Shown here one piece after another: positions 1 through 6,747 of a stretch of DNA of 16,306 nt (positions within the stretch are counted from its first letter, which is position 1; each line of letters begins with the position of its first letter). Under the pieces are notes generated by a model that was not told the origin of the DNA, ran no database searches, and saw only the letters and a list, made by a program, of their open reading frames with translations. The stretch spans positions 1-16,306 of the forward strand of contig DGOS01000058.1 in assembly GCA_002390155.1 (NCBI GenBank), written 5' to 3'. The DNA comes from Hyphomicrobiaceae bacterium UBA4460. GTDB lineage: Bacteria > Pseudomonadota > Alphaproteobacteria > Rhizobiales > Methyloligellaceae. Both the position numbers and the translations under genes were made by a program.

Positions 1-921
1 GGTCTGGAACTCCGGCACCGAATATTTGTGTGAGTTCTCCGTGTGGATGCGCTCGCCCTTGGTGAAGGAGAAGGTCTGCCCGAGGACCTGCACATCTTGG
101 TCGGTGAGGCTCTCCAGATAGATCTCGATCCGGCCCTTGTCGGCATTGTAAAGCGCGACGTGGGCGAAGCGCGTCGTGTCGAAGTCGCCGTCGAGGTCAC
201 GGTTGATGCGCGTCAGTAGGTTCAAGCTGAACGAGGCGGTCACGCCGCCGTCGTCGTCATAGGCGGGGATCAGAATGTCGAGACTCTTCTTGAGATCGAC
301 GCCAACGAGAAAGGCGCTGTCCGGTCCCAGAAGCTGCGCGGCATTCTCCAAAAAGCCATGCGCTTCTTCGTGGGTAAGGTTCCCGATGGTCGAGCCGGAG
401 AAAAAGCCGAGCCTGTCACCGTGTGGCGTACCGTCAAGCGTGTGCGGTCGGGTGAAATCGCCCACCAACGGTCTCACGGTCAGCCCATCATGCTGGGCCA
501 TGAGCCGCTTCGCAGCCTCGACGAGAAACGCTTCGGAGACGTCGATGGGGACATAGGTATCGAGATTGGTAAGAGCGTCGATCAGCAGACCGGTCTTGCG
601 GCTCGAGCCGGAGCCGAACTCGACGAGAACGCGAACATCGCCCGAAAGCGCCGCGATCTCCGCGCCGTGCGCTTCCAGCAGCGCTGTCTCCGTGCGCGTC
701 GGGTAGTACTCCTGGAGGCGAGTAATGTCCTCGAACAGCGCCGAGCCCACCGCGTCGTAGAGGAAGCGGGAGGGAATGCTGCGCGGGTGCCTGGCGAGCC
801 CGCTCAACACAGCCTCGCCAAACTCCGCGATCTCCGTCGCGCGGCGCGCAGGTTCGGCGACAGGAGCGTCGGCCGGCAACGCCGCGGACAAGACCTGAGG
901 GGACGACACGTCGCTCGCCAC
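1..921 (-). CDS. egtD: L-histidine N-alpha-methyltransferase EgtD (3' end cut by window edge)
   Basis: EgtD uses three S-adenosylmethionine molecules to convert histidine into hercynine, the first step of ergothioneine synthesis, in the cytoplasm. The reading frame translates without a stop for 307 codons to the left edge. Family EgtD is about 320 residues, so only roughly the last 15 are missing. Visible motifs are the EYYPTRTE segment (residues 71-78), the SAM-binding EFGSGSSRKT (101-110), the IGNL segment with Asn181, and HTENSHKY (293-300), whose Glu295 and Ser297 match the histidine-binding pair described in mycobacterial EgtD. The start is a GTG at 921-919, whose G is the last base of the egtB stop codon (TAGTG), so translation is probably coupled to egtB. 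No in-frame ATG lies just upstream. Identity is secure; the GTG start is likely but not proven. Confidence 0.93.
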   Translation of the reverse strand, partial: MASDVSSPQVLSAALPADAPVAEPARRATEIAEFGEAVLSGLARHPRSIPSRFLYDAVGSALFEDITRLQEYYPTRTETALLEAHGAEIAALSGDVRVLVEFGSGSSRKTGLLIDALTNLDTYVPIDVSEAFLVEAAKRLMAQHDGLTVRPLVGDFTRPHTLDGTPHGDRLGFFSGSTIGNLTHEEAHGFLENAAQLLGPDSAFLVGVDLKKSLDILIPAYDDDGGVTASFSLNLLTRINRDLDGDFDTTRFAHVALYNADKGRIEIYLESLTDQDVQVLGQTFSFTKGERIHTENSHKYSVPEFQT

Positions 922-2210
922 TATGCGTCCGCCGCAAGGCGCAGGCCTGTGAACTGCCAGCGCTGGTGAGGATAGAAGAAATTGCGATAGGTCCGCCGCA
1001 CGTGCCCGGGCGGTGTCGCGCAGGAGCCGCCCTTGAGTGCGAACTGGTTGCACATGAACTTGCCGTTGTATTCACCGACGGCGCCGGGGGCAGCCTTGAA
1101 GCCCGGGTAAGGCAGGTAGGCGCTTGACGTCCATTCCCACACATCGCCGAACATCTGGGTTAGCCCCGTCTCGTTCGCGGCCGGCAAAGGCCGCAAGTGG
1201 TCGGCGCCGAGGTCGCGGCCCGTCACGGGCAGGCTCAACGAGGCGTGCTCCCATTCGAACTCCGACGGCAGCCGGTAACCGGCCCAACGCGCGAACGCAT
1301 CCGCCTCGAAATAGCTCACATGGGTGACGGGCGCGGCCGGTTCGACGGGGCGGAAACCTAAAAGGCTCATCTGCATGTAGCCGCCATCGGCCTCCTCGAA
1401 ATAGAGCGGTCCACGCCAGCCTTCGGCATTGATCGTATTCCAGCCGTCGGCGAGCCACAGCGTGTGCGTGCGATAGCCGCCGTCCTCGATGAATTGAATC
1501 CACTCCGCATTGGTGACGCAGCGATTGGCGAGCTTGAAGGGCCGGATCAACTGCTCGTGGCGCGGGCCTTCGTTGTCATAGGCGAAGCCGTCACCGTCGT
1601 GCCCGACAGTGTGCACGCCGCCGTCAAAGGCGCTGAACGCGAGCGGTGCGGGCTCGCCTGCAGAAAGGCCGGGCGCGCCTTCGCGATAAGCGGGCTTGAG
1701 CGGTTCGGCGGCGAACAGGCTCAAGATGTCGGTCAGCAGCAACTCTTGATGCTGCTGTTCGTGGTTGATGCCGAGTTCGATGAGCGCCTCAGCTTCAGCC
1801 GGCAGGCCGGTCTCGAGCAAGCGCTCAAGGCCTGCATCCACATGGGCGCGGTAATCGCGCACGGCCTGCGCCGAAGGCCGGGTCAACAACCCGCGCTTCG
1901 GGCGCGGATGCCGCGGTCCGACGGCCTCGTAATAGGAGTTGAAGCAATATTCGAACGCCTCATCGAATAGGCGGTAGCCGGGGGAAAAGCGCGGCAGCAC
2001 GAACGCCTCGAAAAACCACGTGGTATGCGCAAGGTGCCATTTGGTGGGGCTTGCATCGTCCATGGCCTGGACGACTTGATCCTCGTCGCTCAATGGGCCC
2101 GCGAGCCGAAGTGACAGGCGGCGTGTCTGCATCAGGCGATCGCGGAGGGATGTTGCTTGCGAAGGGGCTTCGCGCCGGGGCTCGGCGAGGACGGCGTGAC
2201 TGAGGCTCAT
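921..2210 (-). CDS. egtB: Ergothioneine biosynthesis sulfoxide synthase EgtB
   Basis: EgtB is a non-haem iron enzyme that joins hercynine to a thiol (cysteine or gamma-glutamylcysteine) with O2, forming the sulfoxide precursor of ergothioneine. The 429-residue protein has an N-terminal DinB-like domain and a C-terminal formylglycine-generating-enzyme-like domain (about 195-427). Likely iron ligands are in WHLAHTTW (His59 or His62) and NHEQQHQE (His150, His154). Tyr93-Tyr94 in NSYYEAVGPRHPR fit the tyrosine pair reported for type II EgtB. The C-terminal domain shows the usual LPSEFEWEHA, FGDVWEWTSS and LKGGSC segments. The ATG at 2210 has a strong ribosome site (GGGAGG) four bases upstream. 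It is the first gene of an egtB-egtD operon. No egtA is visible upstream, so the thiol donor is not settled by context. Confidence 0.95.
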   Translation of the reverse strand: MSLSHAVLAEPRREAPSQATSLRDRLMQTRRLSLRLAGPLSDEDQVVQAMDDASPTKWHLAHTTWFFEAFVLPRFSPGYRLFDEAFEYCFNSYYEAVGPRHPRPKRGLLTRPSAQAVRDYRAHVDAGLERLLETGLPAEAEALIELGINHEQQHQELLLTDILSLFAAEPLKPAYREGAPGLSAGEPAPLAFSAFDGGVHTVGHDGDGFAYDNEGPRHEQLIRPFKLANRCVTNAEWIQFIEDGGYRTHTLWLADGWNTINAEGWRGPLYFEEADGGYMQMSLLGFRPVEPAAPVTHVSYFEADAFARWAGYRLPSEFEWEHASLSLPVTGRDLGADHLRPLPAANETGLTQMFGDVWEWTSSAYLPYPGFKAAPGAVGEYNGKFMCNQFALKGGSCATPPGHVRRTYRNFFYPHQRWQFTGLRLAADA

Positions 2211-2337
2211 GGTTCCTCCCGTGGGGGTTCGGGGGTCTGACTCGCAACGTGCGATTTAGCAGCTTGTTCCTATTCAGGAAACGCGCAACCATGCACAATT
2301 CCGTGACGATTGTTTGATTTTCCGGGGACGCTGTCCA
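2211..2337. promoter_or_regulatory. Divergent egtB / mmcB intergenic region with inverted repeat
   Basis: This 127-base gap must hold the promoters of egtB (minus) and mmcB (plus). It is more AT-rich than its surroundings between about 2250 and 2325. A perfect inverted repeat, TTCCT-ATTC-AGGAA, lies at 2267-2280 and could be an operator. I could not assign -35/-10 boxes with confidence, and I did not find a clean alphaproteobacterial LexA box (GTTC-N7-GTTC). Confidence 0.35.
2324..2328 (+). promoter_or_regulatory. Ribosome binding site deciding the mmcB start
   Basis: GGGGA lies nine bases before the GTG at 2338. The longer in-frame TTG start at 2314 has no comparable purine-rich site, so the GTG is preferred. 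Confidence 0.5.
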
Positions 2338-2817
2338 GTGCTCCAGTCCGACCAAGATCCGTTGATTTCCGTGGACGGGCGCCAGTCAGAGGCGGCGGCC
2401 GCGATCCAGCGTGGCGTCTGCCGCACGTTTCGTGCACTGGGTCACGCCGTGGTCACCGAGTTGCCGCTGGCGAACGGGCGCCGCGCCGACGTCGTCGGCC
2501 TGTCGCCGTCGGGAGACGTGTTGATCGTCGAGATCAAATCGTGCCTGGTCGATTACCGCACGGACGGGAAGTGGCACGAATATCTGGATTATTGCGACCG
2601 GCTTTACTTCGGCGTTGCGTCGGATTTTCCGTGCGAGGTCATTCCCGAGGCAGCCGGTCTGATCTTGGCCGATCGCTACGGTGCGGAGCTCGTGCGCGAG
2701 CCCGCCGAGGAACGGCTCAACGCCGCGCGCCGTAAGGCCATGATGCTGAACTTCGCGCACGCTGCAGCCTTGCGCCTCCAGCACCAACTCGATCCCGGCT
2801 GCGGTTTCAAAAGCTGA
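2338..2817 (+). CDS. mmcB: MmcB family DNA repair protein
   Basis: This is a member of the alphaproteobacterial MmcB family (COG5321), linked to the DNA damage response in Caulobacter and predicted to have a PD-(D/E)XK nuclease-like fold. With the GTG start the protein has 159 residues. The conserved core is TELPLANGRRADVV (40-53) followed by IVEIKS (63-68), giving Glu41, Asp51, Glu65 and Lys67 as the expected metal-site pattern. It continues through DYRTDGKWHEYLDYCDRLYF and a C-terminal LILADRYGAELVREP block. It is cytoplasmic, with no signal or membrane segment. The frame is also open from a TTG at 2314, adding eight residues that lack a good ribosome site. It diverges from egtB and converges on actR with only 12 bases between stop codons. 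The biochemical activity of the family is not firmly established. Confidence 0.85.
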   Translation: MLQSDQDPLISVDGRQSEAAAAIQRGVCRTFRALGHAVVTELPLANGRRADVVGLSPSGDVLIVEIKSCLVDYRTDGKWHEYLDYCDRLYFGVASDFPCEVIPEAAGLILADRYGAELVREPAEERLNAARRKAMMLNFAHAAALRLQHQLDPGCGFKS

Positions 2818-2819
2818 AG

Positions 2820-2841
2820 GCGCTGAAAATTATTTCGGCGC
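2820..2841. terminator. Stem-loop in the mmcB/actR convergent gap, possible bidirectional terminator
   Basis: Two 9-base arms (GCGCTGAAA and TTTCGGCGC) pair with one T-G wobble around a 4-base ATTA loop. The hairpin lies across the gap between the two convergent stop codons and covers the actR TAA. There is no immediate T-run on the plus side, and only a TTTT several bases beyond on the minus side, so it is not a textbook intrinsic terminator. It may still define both 3' ends. Confidence 0.45.
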
Positions 2842-3405
2842 GCGCTTGGCGAGAATACGCTGAAGCGTTCGGCGGTGCATGTTGAGCCGCCGCGCCGTCT
2901 CCGAGACGTTGCGGTTGCACAGCTCGTAGACCCGCTGAATGTGTTCCCAACGCACGCGGTCCGCCGACATAGGATTCTCCGGCGGCGGCGCCTTGTCGTT
3001 GGGCGAAGCGGTTAGCGCGTTATAGACGTCGTCGGCGTCCGCCGGCTTCGCCAGATAGTCGACCGCGCCGATCTTCACCGCGCTCACGGCAGTCGCGATG
3101 TTGCCATAGCCGGTCAGCACGACGGCGCGGGACTCGGGACGAACTTCCTTCAGCGTGGCAATCACGTCGATGCCGTTGCCATCGTCGAGTCGCATGTCCA
3201 CCACGGCGAATGCCGGTGGGCGCCGCTTGAGCGAGGCCAAGCCTTCTTCGACGGACGCCGCTGCTTCGACGTCAAAGCCGCGTGCTTCCATGGCGCGTGC
3301 AAGGCGCTGGAGGAAGGCCTTGTCATCGTCGACGATCAAAAGCGTATTGTCTTCCGGTGGCATGAGCATGCCCTGTGGCGAAAAGGTGGAGACCTGGGCT
3401 TCCAT
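2830..3405 (-). CDS. actR: ActR/RegA-type response regulator
   Basis: This is the global redox/energy response regulator partnered with the ActS/RegB kinase. Orthologues control respiration, photosynthesis, carbon or nitrogen fixation, or acid tolerance depending on species. The 191-residue protein has a receiver domain (22-133) with acid pocket Asp26-Asp27, phosphorylation site Asp70 (VVDMRL), Thr98 and Lys120. A proline-rich linker (about 138-146) leads to a Fis-type helix-turn-helix (156-187, ending NVSETARRLNMHRRTLQRIL), which is very characteristic of RegA/ActR/PrrA. The frame is open to an ATG at 3438, but the ATG at 3405 has AGGAG seven bases upstream and is preferred. It lies 208 bases downstream of actS on the same strand, so it may be read through from actS and also have its own promoter. 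Confidence 0.93.
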   Translation of the reverse strand: MEAQVSTFSPQGMLMPPEDNTLLIVDDDKAFLQRLARAMEARGFDVEAAASVEEGLASLKRRPPAFAVVDMRLDDGNGIDVIATLKEVRPESRAVVLTGYGNIATAVSAVKIGAVDYLAKPADADDVYNALTASPNDKAPPPENPMSADRVRWEHIQRVYELCNRNVSETARRLNMHRRTLQRILAKRAPK

Positions 3406-3613
3406 TGATGAGCTCCTCGTTACGTTCTCGAAGCCCAACCCTGGCGTAAGCTCCCAATTGCATTAGTGAATTTCTTTTGAGGTACAGGTAGGCGCTTTCG
3501 TGTGGGGTGGCAAGCCTTCGGCCTGCGCAACGCACCGTCAAAGTGAACGGAATCAGTTGAAATCAGGCCCATTTGGGGCTGCCGCGCATCAAGAACGGTA
3601 CGAAAGCCGAAAA
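3406..3613 (-). promoter_or_regulatory. actS-actR intergenic region with hairpin
   Basis: This is the longest non-coding gap in the window (208 bases), and probably holds an actR promoter. At 3413-3417 it carries the AGGAG ribosome site (minus strand) that decides the actR start. A compact hairpin lies at 3510-3526: arms GCAAGCC and GGCCTGC around a TTC loop, seven pairs with one wobble. It could be an attenuator or processing site after actS. Short minus-strand reading frames here look like chance ones. No promoter boxes could be assigned. Confidence 0.35.
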
Positions 3614-5017
3614 TCACAGGATCGGCGCGGGTGTGTCCGGCTCTATGCTCGCGGCTCGCTCGAACTTCGCGCGGGGCCAGACCACGGTCACCACGGCGCC
3701 GGTCTGCGGTTCTGGACAGTTGGCAAGCTCTAGGCGTGCGCCCGACCGCTCGAGCAACGTCTTGGCGATGAAGAAGCCGAGGCCCATGCCAATATGCTCG
3801 TCCGGCTCTTCGTCTCCCCAGCTCTTACCGGGCCGCGTCGTGACGAAGGGCTCGCCAAGCTGCTCGAGAACGTTGGGCGGAAAGCCCTCGCCGTCGTCGG
3901 CGATAACGATGCGCACCTCGTCCGTCGACCAATCCGCCTCGACATCGACCTTGGTCGCGGCGAAGTCGACCGCATTCTCCACGAGATTGCCGAGACCGTA
4001 GATGACGCCGGGATTGCGTTGCGTGACAGGCTCGAGCGCCGCAGGTGCGCCCGGCTCGGTGCCGGGCACCGGTCTGGCCGTAATCTCGATGGGGACCGCC
4101 ATGAGCCTGTGCGGCTCGACCACCTCGTCGATCAAGTGGCTGACGGGCAAGCGCGAGACGATGATGTCGAGTTGCTCGCCGTGCTCGGCAAGTTCCTTCA
4201 AGATCTGGCGGCAGCGCTCGGCTTGCGCACGGAGCAAGGTCAGGTCGTCGAAGTGAGGATCGTCCCCTTTTGTGTCGTGCAGGAGCTCCTTGGTCACCAC
4301 GGCAATCGTGGCCAGGGGCGTGCCGAGCCCATGCGCCGCCGCCGCAGCCAAGCCGTCCAGCGCGGAAAGCTTCTGTTCACGCGCGAGCACCATCTCGGCG
4401 GCTGCCAAGGCCTCGGCCATGCGCCGGCCCTCTTCGGCCGTGCGCCAGGAGTAGAGCCCGATAAACAGAATGCCGGCGACCACTGCCGCCCAGACCCCAA
4501 AGACGTACATGAGCGGAAGGGCAAGGCTCTCGCCGCCGAACCAGGGAAGCGGGTAGTGGTACTTGGTCAGTACGCTCGCCGCGATAATGGTGAGGATGCC
4601 CAGCGCCACCGTGATCCGTATCGGCAAGGTCGAAGCGGATACCGTGACGGGTGCGATGAGCAGGAAGGCAAACGGGTTCGCCAGGCCGCCCGTGAGATAC
4701 AGAAGCGCGGCAAGCTGGAGAACGTCATAGCCCAGCATGAGGGAGGCGTGGTTGCTTTTCAGCCGGTGGCTCGACGGGTAGCGGATGCGTAACGCCACAT
4801 TGAGCCAGGCCGACGCTGCGATGACCGCGAAGCACCAACCGATCGGCACGTTGAGGCCGAGCACCCAGTAGGCAAAGATCACCGTCAGGCTCTGACCGAG
4901 CACGGCGAGCCAGCGCAGACGCACGATCGTATGCAAGCGCAACCGGCTGTCGACAGCGCGCAACCATTCCGGTCCGCCGCCAGCGTCGGCGGTTTGACTA
5001 TTGTCGAGTGCAGCCAT
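3614..5017 (-). CDS. actS: ActS/RegB-type redox sensor histidine kinase
   Basis: This is the membrane-bound kinase that senses respiratory redox state (quinone pool and a reactive cysteine in the RegB family) and phosphorylates ActR. The 467 residues give about six membrane segments (roughly 34-55, 59-76, 91-110, 113-131, 134-150, 164-190). The RegB-type quinone-associated motif GGLANPF is at 110-116. The dimerisation/phosphoacceptor box AAAAHGLGTPLATI contains His229, and the redox cysteine Cys269 sits in LRAQAERCRQIL. The ATPase domain shows the N box GNLVENAV (343-350), DDGEGF (374-379) and GMGLGF (410-415). The residue after the phosphoacceptor His is Gly230, where most RegB/HisKA proteins have Glu; the codons there read cat-ggg. 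The ATG at 5017 has AAGG about seven bases upstream. It diverges from the ABC exporter. Confidence 0.93.
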   Translation of the reverse strand: MAALDNSQTADAGGGPEWLRAVDSRLRLHTIVRLRWLAVLGQSLTVIFAYWVLGLNVPIGWCFAVIAASAWLNVALRIRYPSSHRLKSNHASLMLGYDVLQLAALLYLTGGLANPFAFLLIAPVTVSASTLPIRITVALGILTIIAASVLTKYHYPLPWFGGESLALPLMYVFGVWAAVVAGILFIGLYSWRTAEEGRRMAEALAAAEMVLAREQKLSALDGLAAAAAHGLGTPLATIAVVTKELLHDTKGDDPHFDDLTLLRAQAERCRQILKELAEHGEQLDIIVSRLPVSHLIDEVVEPHRLMAVPIEITARPVPGTEPGAPAALEPVTQRNPGVIYGLGNLVENAVDFAATKVDVEADWSTDEVRIVIADDGEGFPPNVLEQLGEPFVTTRPGKSWGDEEPDEHIGMGLGFFIAKTLLERSGARLELANCPEPQTGAVVTVVWPRAKFERAASIEPDTPAPIL

Positions 5018-5081
5018 AGGTGAACCTTAGCATGTGGCGGGAAATCATAATTCCGACAAAGCAGGCGCGCAGTGCAAAGAA
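5018..5081. promoter_or_regulatory. Divergent promoter region, actS / ABC exporter
   Basis: This 64-base gap must serve actS (minus) and the exporter-SCO operon (plus), so the two are likely co-regulated or mutually affected. It contains an AT-rich stretch (about 5041-5055) and a small inverted repeat, GGAA-N7-TTCC at 5040-5054. An ActR site here would be expected from autoregulation in the family, but I cannot identify one by eye. Confidence 0.35.
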
Positions 5082-5894
5082 ATGAACGAGACGGCCCGAA
5101 ATCTCTCGAAAGATAGTGTTGAGGTGGGCGCGAACGTGCCCCTCCCCGTCGCCGTACGCGATCTCACCAAACGCTATGGCACGGTTATGGCCGTCAATCA
5201 CATTAGTTTTACCGTCGAGCCCGGGGCCACTGTCGCACTGCTCGGCGGCAACGGCGCCGGCAAGACCACAACCATCGCCATGTTGCTGGGGCTCATCAAG
5301 CCGACGGCGGGCGAGGTGCGTGTGTTCGGCGCGGACATGGCCCGCGACCGCTACAGCGTGGCGCAGCGCATGAACTTCCAAAGTCCTTATGTGGATCTTC
5401 CGGCCCGGCTGACCGTGAAGCAGAACCTCACGGTCTATGCCGAACTCTACGGGATCGCCAACGCAGGCGAGCGGATCGGCTATGTCGCTGAACATCTGCA
5501 GATCGAGGATCTACTCGGCCGGCAGACCGGAAAGCTCTCTGCCGGACAGAAGACGCGCGTCGGACTTGCCAAGGCATTACTCAATGCGCCTGAGCTTTTG
5601 CTGCTCGATGAGCCGACTGCCTCGCTTGATCCCGACACGGCAGACTGGGTCCGGCGCAAGCTGAAGAGCTATGCGCGGGAACGCAAAGCGACACTGCTGC
5701 TCGCCTCGCACAACATGGCCGAAGTCGAGCGGCTCGCGGACCGCGTGATCTTGCTTCAGGCCGGGCGCATCATCGAAGACGAGACGCCGCAGGCGCTCAT
5801 CGAAGCCCATGGCCGGCAGACATTGGAAGACGTATTCCTCGATGTCGTACGTGGCCGCAATGCGCAGGCGGTGCCCGAGAGTCTGGCGTCGTGA
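5082..5894 (+). CDS. ABC-2 type exporter, ATP-binding subunit
   Basis: This is the cytoplasmic ATPase of a two-component exporter of the drug/polymer/CcmA-like ABC-2 class. The 270 residues carry a complete nucleotide-binding domain: Walker A GGNGAGKTT (55-63), Q-loop Gln100, signature LSAGQ (152-156), Walker B LLLLDEP with catalytic Glu177, and switch His210 in ASHNMAEVE. The ATG at 5082 is chosen over a longer in-frame GTG at 5034, because the GTG would leave only 16 bases to the divergent actS start. The ribosome site of the ATG (AAAGA) is itself weak. The last four bases, GTGA, overlap the permease start, so the two subunits are coupled. The substrate is unknown; nothing in an ATPase fixes it. 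The neighbouring actSR and SCO genes suggest a role tied to respiration or redox, which is inference only. Confidence 0.9.
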   Translation: MNETARNLSKDSVEVGANVPLPVAVRDLTKRYGTVMAVNHISFTVEPGATVALLGGNGAGKTTTIAMLLGLIKPTAGEVRVFGADMARDRYSVAQRMNFQSPYVDLPARLTVKQNLTVYAELYGIANAGERIGYVAEHLQIEDLLGRQTGKLSAGQKTRVGLAKALLNAPELLLLDEPTASLDPDTADWVRRKLKSYARERKATLLLASHNMAEVERLADRVILLQAGRIIEDETPQALIEAHGRQTLEDVFLDVVRGRNAQAVPESLAS

Positions 5895-6745
5895 GCGTCC
5901 CCAGTGTCATAGATGCGACCGAGCCGGTTCTTCTGCCGCCGCGCGGCGCACGCGCATCGCTACGGCGCATCGCCGGGCTTGTCCGCCGCTACATGTATCT
6001 GTTGCGCAGTTCCGGCGTCCGCATCGTGGAGCTGATCTACTGGCCGTTCCTCCAGATGCTCTCATGGGGCTTCTTGCAGAAATATCTGGCGAGCACGGAG
6101 AACCCCTACGCGCAAGCCGCCGGTGTGCTGATCGGCTCGGTCTTGCTGTGGGACATTCTGTTCCGCTCGAAGATCGGCTTCTCCACGACCTTCATCGAAG
6201 AGATGTGGTCGCGCAATTTGGGGAATTTGCTGATAAGCCCGTTGCGGCCGTTCGAGCTGGTCGCCGCGCTTTCCGTGTGGAGCATCATCCGGCTCTCCGT
6301 CGGCATGGTACCGGTTTCCATCGCCGCATTTCTCTTCTTCGGGTTCAACCTGCTCGATCTCGGCCTGGCGCTCGCGGCGTTCTTTTTCGTACTGGTGCTG
6401 ACGAGCTGGTCGCTCGGGCTCATCGCCGCCGGCGTCATTTTGCGCTATGGGCTTGGCGCGGAGGAACTGGCCTGGTCGCTGGCATTCCTGTTGCTGCCAC
6501 TGTGTTGCGTCTACTATCCCGTCTCGATTCTGCCTGACTGGCTTCAGCCGGTCGCCTTGGCGCTTCCGCCGACCCATGTCTTTGAGGGCATGCGCTCAAT
6601 TCTGCTGCACGGCACGTTCGATCCGGCGGATCTGTGGTGGGCGCTTGGCCTGAACGCGATCTATCTCGTGGCGGGCTACGCCACGTTCAGCTGGTTTCTC
6701 AGTAGCGCCCGCGAGAACGGCACGCTGCTTCAGCTTGGGGAGTAA
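5891..6745 (+). CDS. ABC-2 type exporter, permease subunit
   Basis: This is the inner-membrane partner of the preceding ATPase. The 284-residue protein has a cytoplasmic N-terminus of about 40 residues and about six membrane segments (roughly 45-63, 77-92, 122-150, 155-183, 193-213, 250-270). The loop EEMWSRNLGNLLISPLRPFELV (103-124) is typical of the coupling region of ABC2_membrane proteins. An adjacent Cys-Cys pair (205-206) sits inside the fifth membrane segment. It starts with GTG inside the GTGA overlap and is followed two bases after its stop by the SCO gene, so all three form one operon. The substrate cannot be read from the sequence; an antibiotic/drug label would be only a default. 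Confidence 0.88.
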   Translation: MSVPSVIDATEPVLLPPRGARASLRRIAGLVRRYMYLLRSSGVRIVELIYWPFLQMLSWGFLQKYLASTENPYAQAAGVLIGSVLLWDILFRSKIGFSTTFIEEMWSRNLGNLLISPLRPFELVAALSVWSIIRLSVGMVPVSIAAFLFFGFNLLDLGLALAAFFFVLVLTSWSLGLIAAGVILRYGLGAEELAWSLAFLLLPLCCVYYPVSILPDWLQPVALALPPTHVFEGMRSILLHGTFDPADLWWALGLNAIYLVAGYATFSWFLSSARENGTLLQLGE

Positions 6746-6747
6746 GC

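Noticed and set aside
488..1144. 218-codon minus-strand frame across the egtB/egtD junction
   Set aside because: It is out of frame with both egt genes, Arg/Ser-rich, and both real frames have strong family motifs there.
2227..2280. Possible LexA box upstream of mmcB
   Set aside because: Two GTTC elements occur but not with seven-base spacing, so the alphaproteobacterial GTTC-N7-GTTC pattern is not met.
3794..4792. 332-codon plus-strand frame opposite actS
   Set aside because: Arg/Gly/Asp-rich antisense shadow; actS carries all kinase motifs.
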